In this document: positions 58,031 through 64,000 of the stretch, piece after piece
Position numbering within the stretch: position 1 is the first letter of the stretch
Layout: every line of letters begins with the position of its first letter
Origin: Ceratothoa steindachneri
Taxonomy: Eukaryota; Arthropoda; Malacostraca; Isopoda; Cymothoidae
Reading direction: 5' to 3'
NCBI GenBank assembly: GCA_963969495.1
Contig: OZ018330.1
Location: 66,536,907 to 66,600,906, forward strand
DNA: 64,000 nucleotides
Notes under the pieces: model-generated
Seen by the model: the letters and a program-made list of their open reading frames with translations, nothing else
Databases searched by the model: none
Told to the model about the DNA's origin: nothing
Made by a program: the position numbers and the translations under genes

Positions 58031-58535
58031 CTCGAGCGCGGACGCGTATAACCATCATCCATAGTATAACTTGGAACAAACAGAGGAAAGGTAAAAATAT
58101 AAAGAGGAGGCCGTCTCAGCAGCACAAGTGCTAAAAGTCACTTAAATAATATTGTCCATGCTACCCGAGCAAAAGACCCTAAAACTCCGGATATGGACTT
58201 CCAAGGTGATTTAAAATGACCAAATAAGAGATTCCTGTCTATCAAATAAACTTGGCCACGAAGAAGGTTAGATAAATTGGTCAAAAGAGAGTGGGGGAGA
58301 ATGCACTCTCCCTGTTTTCAAAAAACAGGCACGTAATATATTACATCGAGATTAAATCGATATTACATAAAAAGTCTGGTCGCAACAGATCTACTGATCC
58401 TCACTAGGCTAACAGAAGGATTATGAAACAAAAAAGCTCTATGAAACGGCAAAGTAAAGGCAAGGCATGGAAAATTTTGCTAAACTAGATTGCAACTTGA
58501 TTAGTTACGATTTTTCATTGCCCTTTTCTATCTAC
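58031..58535. other. No recognised gene
   Basis: Mixed composition. It could hold the missing upstream part of the RNase H LINE, but no motif is seen. Confidence 0.35.
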
Positions 58536-58900
58536 TATAAAACAAGTCTGGGTTAAGATTGGTCATCATCCAATCATCAAGTTTGTTTTTAAATGAAACT
58601 ATACTAGCTTGGTTAGCAATAGCATCTGGTAGATTATTCCAGATTCTTATGGTTCTGTTGAAGAAGAAGAAGAATTTCGTTTCATCTGCTCGAAAGTGAC
58701 TTCCTTTAAGCTTAAGATTGTGACCACGCGTTGATTCATTTGAAATAAATATTAGAAATTTTGATTTGTTTAAATTTTCGAAATCATGGACGATTTAGAT
58801 AACTCTATCTTGTCCCCGTGTATGCATCTGTCTAAGAGAGAATAGATTTAGAGCTTTAGGACTGTCCTGGTAATTCGCCATGAATATGCAATATTACCCT
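58536..58900 (-). pseudogene. LINE C-terminal tail (RT-adjacent)
   Basis: Minus-strand reading gives SPKALNLFSLRQMHTRG near 58860-58810, LNKSKFLIFISNESTRGHNL near 58770-58715, KLKGSHFRADETKFFFF, and NRTIRIWNNLPDAIANQ followed by SIVSFKNKLDDWMM near 58660-58575. This is the conserved tail found downstream of RT in many animal LINEs (TRGHxxKLxxxxxRTxxRxxFFxxRVxxxWNxLPxxV...FKxxLD). The frame is nearly open for about 100 codons, so this fragment is less decayed than its neighbours. The RT catalytic part is absent, so it is a 3' fragment. Confidence 0.85.
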
Positions 58901-60270
58901 GTCTCCAGATCATGTTGAACGTATCTGATATTAATGCGATACCTCCCTCGCCATAGCATGGATGAATCGCGTCCGGGGTGGGATATCATACAGAGCATGG
59001 GTGATATCCACGCACGTAGTTATGGTGGAACTCAGGTCACTTAGCGTAAACAGTTCTTTGAAGGGTTCTAGTCAGCAACGAACACCATGACAAGGGCATG
59101 ATTTACATGCTGTCACAGCTAAATTCAGGATAAAAATGCGTGTAACATGACAAAAATGACCGCATTAAACGCGGCTTATGAGATTCTAGTAACTTCAACC
59201 TAGAGGATAGGAGAAGGGTCCTGATAAAACTTTTCCTCAATTCTTTTGTTGCGGTTGCACACCTCTGTAAGTCGGGTCCTCTAGTTAAATAAACAGATGT
59301 ATGTCCACTAGGGAGAGCAGCGGGCGTGTTGCAAATCACACATGGTGAAATAGCTTTGCCTATATAGGCATTGTCGTAGTATTGTATTTGGTGCTTTATT
59401 TTTTTCTTTTCTGTCAGAGAATTTATATGTTCAATGGCTTTAGAGCACCAGTCTGACCATATTACTTAGGAAAGACAACAATACTTCTATATTGGCTAAG
59501 TGGACTTTTAATTACCTTATTATTGAGAGAGTGCTACAGCATTTAATCCATTTTAAGGAGAGAGCCAGTTAAACACGTAAAGGATCCATTGAATCACCAT
59601 AATTATCCAAAAATAAATATATATTTTGAATTTATCAATTAACTATAAACAAATATTTACAATCATCTAATTAGTTTAACGGAGATAACAATACTTGACA
59701 CCGGGCCTATTTCAGAACATATTCATGTTTAAATCGAAATAGGCTTCAAGTAACATTAACATTAAACTCCAATTTAAGTTTCCCTCTTCTAACTGTAAAT
59801 ATGACGGAGTTCACTAACAATTGGATATACTTCAGTTACTTTGAGTACCGTAATAAACTGTTACTCACGCAATAAAATATAAATGGTCATTCTGACTTAC
59901 ATGAACAAAAGGATCAGGGGTTGCCGGATATCACTAGATGGATTTTATCGCGCTTCGTTTTGTTGGAGCGGCCGAATGTAGATTTCCCAAGAGATGTGAG
60001 AGGGGTAGGGGACACGCTGTCAATACTTCGGATTTACGTTAAAAAGCGGAGGGAGGTGTTGTACTCTCTGGCTCAAGGAGTGCTCTTCTGGGTGCTCTTG
60101 AAGTGTTTTAGAATTCTCGTCTTTTACTCCGGGTGCGCAAGTGGTTTTGGGTATACGAGGTGATTTCTACCGTACATTAAAAATGGAACCTCGTTGGGGA
60201 TTAGTTCTTCTCCTCTCATTCTTACGGAGATTGCGCTGTGAAAGTCACTCGAGGGTGAGCGGGTTTTATT
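58901..60270. other. No recognised gene
   Basis: AT-rich, especially 59400-59890. Frames 59103-59339 (minus) and 59921-60163 (plus) lack recognisable motifs. Confidence 0.45.
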
Positions 60271-60279
60271 TTCTCTAGT

Positions 60280-60825
60280 CAGACTTCTTGTAAGTCTGTG
60301 AAGGATACTTCGGTATGGCACCGATACAAAACATGACGTTTTTCTAAGTTAATTCAAAACTGGGTGAAGGAGTGATCTTCTCAAACTGGTCCTCTATCGT
60401 TCTGACCCAATAATCTTCTTCTCTTGCCCTCGAAATTCCTGGTTTGGCACTAGGAATTTCAATCCACTCAAACTTTTTCTAAGTCTGTAAAGGATAGCTC
60501 GGTATGGCACCGATACTAAACCATGACAATCTTCTAAGTTATTTAGAAACTGGGTGAAGGACCGATCTTCTCGAACTGTTCCTCTATCATCTCTCACCGA
60601 ATAATCCTCTTCTCTTGCTGCCGAAATCCCTGGTTTGGCACTAGGAATTGTGATGCAGTCGGACTTCAGCTAAGTCTGTAAAGGATAGCTCGGTATGGCA
60701 CCGATACAAAAACTTGTCGTTTTCTAAGTTGTAGACGAATAATTACGAAACTGGGCGAAGGAGCGACCTTCTTGAACTGGTCCTCTATTGTCTCTCCTCG
60801 AATAATCTTTTCTCTTTCCTTATGG
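60280..60825. repeat. Three-unit tandem repeat of about 190 bp
   Basis: Units start with taagtctgt(g/a)aaggata at 60291, 60480 and 60671 (periods 189 and 191). All contain cggtatggcaccgatac, aaactgggtgaagga or close variants, and cctctat(c/t)gt. The first period is a multiple of three, and the minus strand is partly open across units (60597-60394 and 60321-60124), with a repeated VPYRxILxRL segment. A coding origin is possible but unproven; a LINE 5' UTR monomer array or LTR-internal repeat is an alternative. Confidence 0.85.
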
Positions 60826-62429
60826 GGCATATTTATATTCTGGCGACCGCCCTAACTAAGGGGGAAGGGAGGAGGCCACAGAGGGGAGAGCGAGGGGTGA
60901 CAGTAGGGTTGAACCGCGGTGCTCAAGTCAGATGGTTGATTAGAGGCACCATCAACCGTCACCATCTTGGTGTTTTTTTTGACTGGCACCGCTTTTTGTG
61001 GTGATTCAACCACGGGCCTCCGGATCTCTTACGTAATTGGATACATTAAGCGCTGCGTAATGGCCTTTGGTGGTCACCTTGGCACAACGGCTCGCTCTTG
61101 ACTACCTAACTGCAGGGAGATTAAAAAGGGTAGGCCGTTTGACTGTTATTCCGCCGGCTAACGTTCCCACGACTCTCCTCATGTGGCTTGATTCTCTTGC
61201 TTTCTCCGCAGGACGGGTGAGGGGGAGGGACTTTAATGTATATCTCTGCCTGGCCCTCCGGGAGGTTTTATGTTGTAATTCCTCTACAGGCATATTGCTT
61301 CACTCTGAGGGCCTCTCACAGTCGTTCGTCTATTGAGGAAGCGGACGTCATGCAAAACGGGCAGAAATTCTAGGAATGATCGTCAGTCTCACGGTGATAG
61401 GTTGCAGGAGTGATCACTTGAACTGACCTAAACTCTGACTCGGATATAGAAATCAGTAAAACAAAGTCTTTTAAAGGAAAAAAAGCAAGAGGGATGCGGA
61501 AACAGAACTGCTTCCGATGGTGATTTTTCACAGAGACTGCGGGAATTTCATTAAAGTAAAATTCCCTCGAGGCTTAACTCTAAGAAGATGCGGAGGGGGC
61601 GTCTTTATTTAATGACCCTCGCGAGAATGGCCGTGGCCTTACTGGAGCCAACGTTCTGGGGCTGATGGTTAATGAATTCACTGAAGAAGCTGTTGCCTTT
61701 AAAGGCTTACTCGAGGAGGCTAGGCTAGTTGTACGAGTATTCCTCTCGTCCTTTCTCGAATATTTGGTGGGAGAAGGGGGTTTGGTGGCGGAGAGCATTC
61801 CTGCTTTGAAGGGTTTCGTCTTTCCAAATCTCCTATGGTTCTCCCTTGTTTAACCTTTTTTTTACGAAAACAAGACTTAAAAAGCAGCAGGAATAGTGTC
61901 ACGACCTCCTTTGTGAGTTTTCCTTCTATGAATCTATCGACTAGGTGGAGGCGCGCTGCCGCTTAACTTTCTCTTAAAGGGCAGCTTTGAAGGAAGGGGC
62001 CTTGTTTTTAGCCAGAGTGGAATGCAAGCTCGTATTACAGCTATCATTACTAGGGTGGTGCAAGGGGAAAATAAAACCTACAGAAGGCTTCCTAATAGGT
62101 GCGTTGGCTTCCGTGCTTGTAGATGTATAGCGGCCAGGAAAAGAGTAAGTTCTTTTACATTTAAGAGGCACAAGAATCCTACAGCGCACAAATATATTCA
62201 TTGGCCTCTCGAAAAGTGATTCGGTCAGCAACCTGAACTGACAGAACTACCTACTAAAGCAGTTGTAAGTCATATTATGTCGATGAAGCCTGGTGCAGCT
62301 CGCGACATTTTTTTACACTAAGCCTTAAACAATAGATATTTATTATATAATTCTTTGGAACATTTATAAATTTTAATTTGACCACGTCTACATGTTTGAT
62401 ATCTACATATGGTCGACTCGATGGTAATT
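60826..62429. other. GC-richer, unresolved retroelement-like stretch
   Basis: Overlapping open frames on both strands (for example 61067-61336 plus, 61580-61798 minus, 61974-62231 minus). Position and base composition suggest it belongs to the minus-strand LINE whose ORF1 is at 62430-62930, but I recognised no CCHC, endonuclease or RT motif. The sequence ctggcgaccgccct near 60840 resembles a tRNA primer-binding site (TGGCGACC) used by Gypsy elements, without other support. Confidence 0.35.
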
Positions 62430-62930
62430 GCAAGACCTCTGCGGCAATAACAACCCGCTCATACCAACTCAAAAAGCCTTTCACAATCAAATGTGACAAA
62501 TATTGTAGGGATAGGTGCCGAGGCACTTCCCTGTTTTCTTCAGCTCACCTTTGAACTTGATTACCTTCTGGTGGGTCAATTCTTCTATGATGTCTTCTAT
62601 TGAGTAGTCAACGATGTCCCTCGCATAAGCTACTCCTTTCACGAATTTTATCGCAGAGGGGAGTGTCACCTGTCTACGCGAGCTATAAGGTGGCCGAAGA
62701 TGTCTCACAATTCCATTATTAGGAAGGGTCAGACGCATTCAACAGTATGGTCCCTTCCAAGAAGCAGATGACGTTTGGTTCTCTACCAAGAAAAATTGCT
62801 AATGTATAACGATAGTGAAAGACGTGCCATTTTTATAGCAGTTTTACATCAGTAAAAGGAGTAATGACAAGGCGTTTCAACTGGCGGCATAAAAAACGCC
62901 AGGTAACCTTTCGAAAAAAGTAGCTTTGAC
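62430..62930 (-). pseudogene. Third copy of the LINE A/B-family ORF1
   Basis: Minus-strand reading from about 62880 gives FKRLV/QLKRLVITPFTDV-like sequence and FLEGTILLNASDPS near 62735. The open frame 62738-62487 then carries VTLPSAIKFVKGVAYARDIV and DYSIEDIIEELTHQKVIKF. FVKGxxYAR followed by DYxIxDI matches the ORF1 of LINE A at 33347-33406, and the following KKTGKCLGTYPYNI matches its MRKQGG...TPTF segment. FVTFDCERLFELV in another frame equals copy A's LTFDCDKLPE region. It lies on the opposite strand to A and B, so it is an independent insertion. The CCHC fingers are not recognisable downstream. Confidence 0.65.
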
Positions 62931-64000
62931 ACCATCGAGGTTTCGCTTACCCTATTCAACTTGTTTAGTTTTATCCTATCCCACTAGTGACAAGGGCGTC
63001 CAGTGGCCACAATCTTTCATCTATGGGACTCAGAAGATATTTCAGATACTCATAGCTTTCTTAGATATTTTTTTTTATTTTGAGGATGCGTGGGCGGAGA
63101 ATGAACTCTCTTCTCTCCCATTTCATAAAAAAACACATGGCTGAACGGGGAAGCTTCGGCCCGATCCTAATCCTTGGTGAAAATAAAATAGGAGTCAGAC
63201 TGTGAGGCCTAAACAGAGGGAGGAGGACTGCCCTCTCTTCTTCTGCATTCAGGGTTCTAATTACGACCGGAGGATCTTGCCCAGGGAGGGAACTGGGCTG
63301 AGAGGTCGCCAACCAATACATATTTCGCTCCTTAGTAAAGCCTCACGTTTGGGGAGCTGTCTCCTTCTGGTACCTACACAAATCAAGAGAGGCCTCAATC
63401 TGTCCCTAACCTCCCTCACTAGATGTCAAAGACCCCGAGTGGGGACTCACCAGGCATGTGGCGTAATGATAAATGATATGTCGCGGGGGCAGGCAAGCCG
63501 TTCTCTAAACCAGGTGCCAGGAAGGGAAGCATGCTACAGTGGAAACCCCCTAGTACATGCCAGTCTAAAGTATTCGCTCTCTCTAGGTATTTCCACTTGA
63601 AGCGAGTGTCTGTGTGGAGCTAATTCTGCTCAGTTTTTCAATTCTCTGGCGGGTCCCTGGGGAAGAGAAGGGGGGAACCGTTTGTCCAATAGTAGATTCT
63701 TCCTCCTCACTCATAGATATAAGAGAGGGAGAGCACCTTTCTGCTAGTATAAAATTGTAGGGGAGCCTGAGAAAGCACAGGGGTGGGCGCCTTCTTTCTT
63801 GAGCCAGAGGCGCCCGAGAGCGGCTCAAGAAATGTTAAATGGAAGACCCCATCACTAATAGAAAGTCGTTAAACAGAAATCCCAGCTCTAGTTAGAGTTC
63901 TTTTTCGTCGCAGTAGCACACTCTAACACCATAGTTAGTCAGGTTTTCACTTTGTATTCATTAGTTTCAAGTGTTTTTCATTAAATTAATAATTAATCCG
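62931..64000. other. Probable upstream part of the third LINE copy
   Basis: GC-richer, with minus-strand open frames at 63828-63583 and 63321-63061. These may be the N-terminal part and 5' region of the same element, but they contain no diagnostic motif. The last 100 bases become AT-rich, suggesting the element ends before 63900. Confidence 0.35.

Noticed and set aside
60835..60860. tggcgaccgccctaac as a retroviral-type primer-binding site
   Set aside because: The match to the common TGGCGACC start is only eight bases, the upstream sequence does not end in CA, and no downstream gag was recognised.

Overview
This window is draft-assembly nuclear DNA from an animal, most likely an arthropod and perhaps a crustacean. 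It is AT-rich, has long (TA)n tracts, contains one 200-base N gap, and is packed with decayed animal transposable elements. The organism call is an inference from the mixture of element families (piggyBac, Tc1/mariner, hAT, several non-LTR retrotransposon lineages, a Ty3/Gypsy element). I found no intact open reading frame that I would call a working gene, and no recognisable host gene, rRNA or CRISPR. All recognisable coding sequence is broken transposon coding sequence, so these entries are pseudogenes or mobile elements.

Layout. 0-0.5 kb: a modular minisatellite element, copy 1. 1.7-7.7 kb: three (TA)n tracts separated by two unrelated TA-flanked DNA transposons, a 3 kb element of a family I cannot name and a Tc1-type element with about 130-bp terminal inverted repeats (TIRs) and an internal insertion. 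7.9-9 kb: a piggyBac remnant. 10.9-12.2 kb: an unidentified degraded coding-like stretch. 12.5-12.96 kb: the N-terminal part of a DUF4817-type transposase. 17.7-18.2 kb: a tandem duplication. 18.2-21.3 kb: a hAT (SCAND3/ZBED-like) transposon on the minus strand, split by an insertion. 22.4-26.8 kb: a Ty3/Gypsy-type retrotransposon in which the integrase lies BEFORE reverse transcriptase and RNase H. This is the Ty1/copia-like order known from the Gmr1 group and is the most interesting object here.

27.2-27.7 kb: a LINE fragment on the minus strand. 31.5-36.7 kb and 39.2-43.7 kb: two same-strand copies (A and B) of one two-ORF LINE family; a third copy of its ORF1 lies on the minus strand at 62.4-62.9 kb. 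Between A and B sits minisatellite element copy 2, expanded by a 1.9 kb pentanucleotide array. 44.2-46.75 kb: three Tc1/mariner fragments of different lineages. 47.5-49.1 kb: a further amplified element of unnamed family. 51.7-55.9 kb: a tRNA-Glu-like remnant, a plus-strand LINE ending in a C2H2 zinc finger, then a minus-strand LINE back to back with it. 57-58.9 kb: two more LINE 3' ends on the minus strand, one with an RNase H domain. 60.3-60.8 kb: a three-unit 190-bp tandem repeat.

The elements do not form a pathway. The window records successive insertions, some nested (inside Tc1, hAT and Gypsy) and some targeted to TA tracts. All functional statements below are by family recognition from translated motifs. 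No database search was run.
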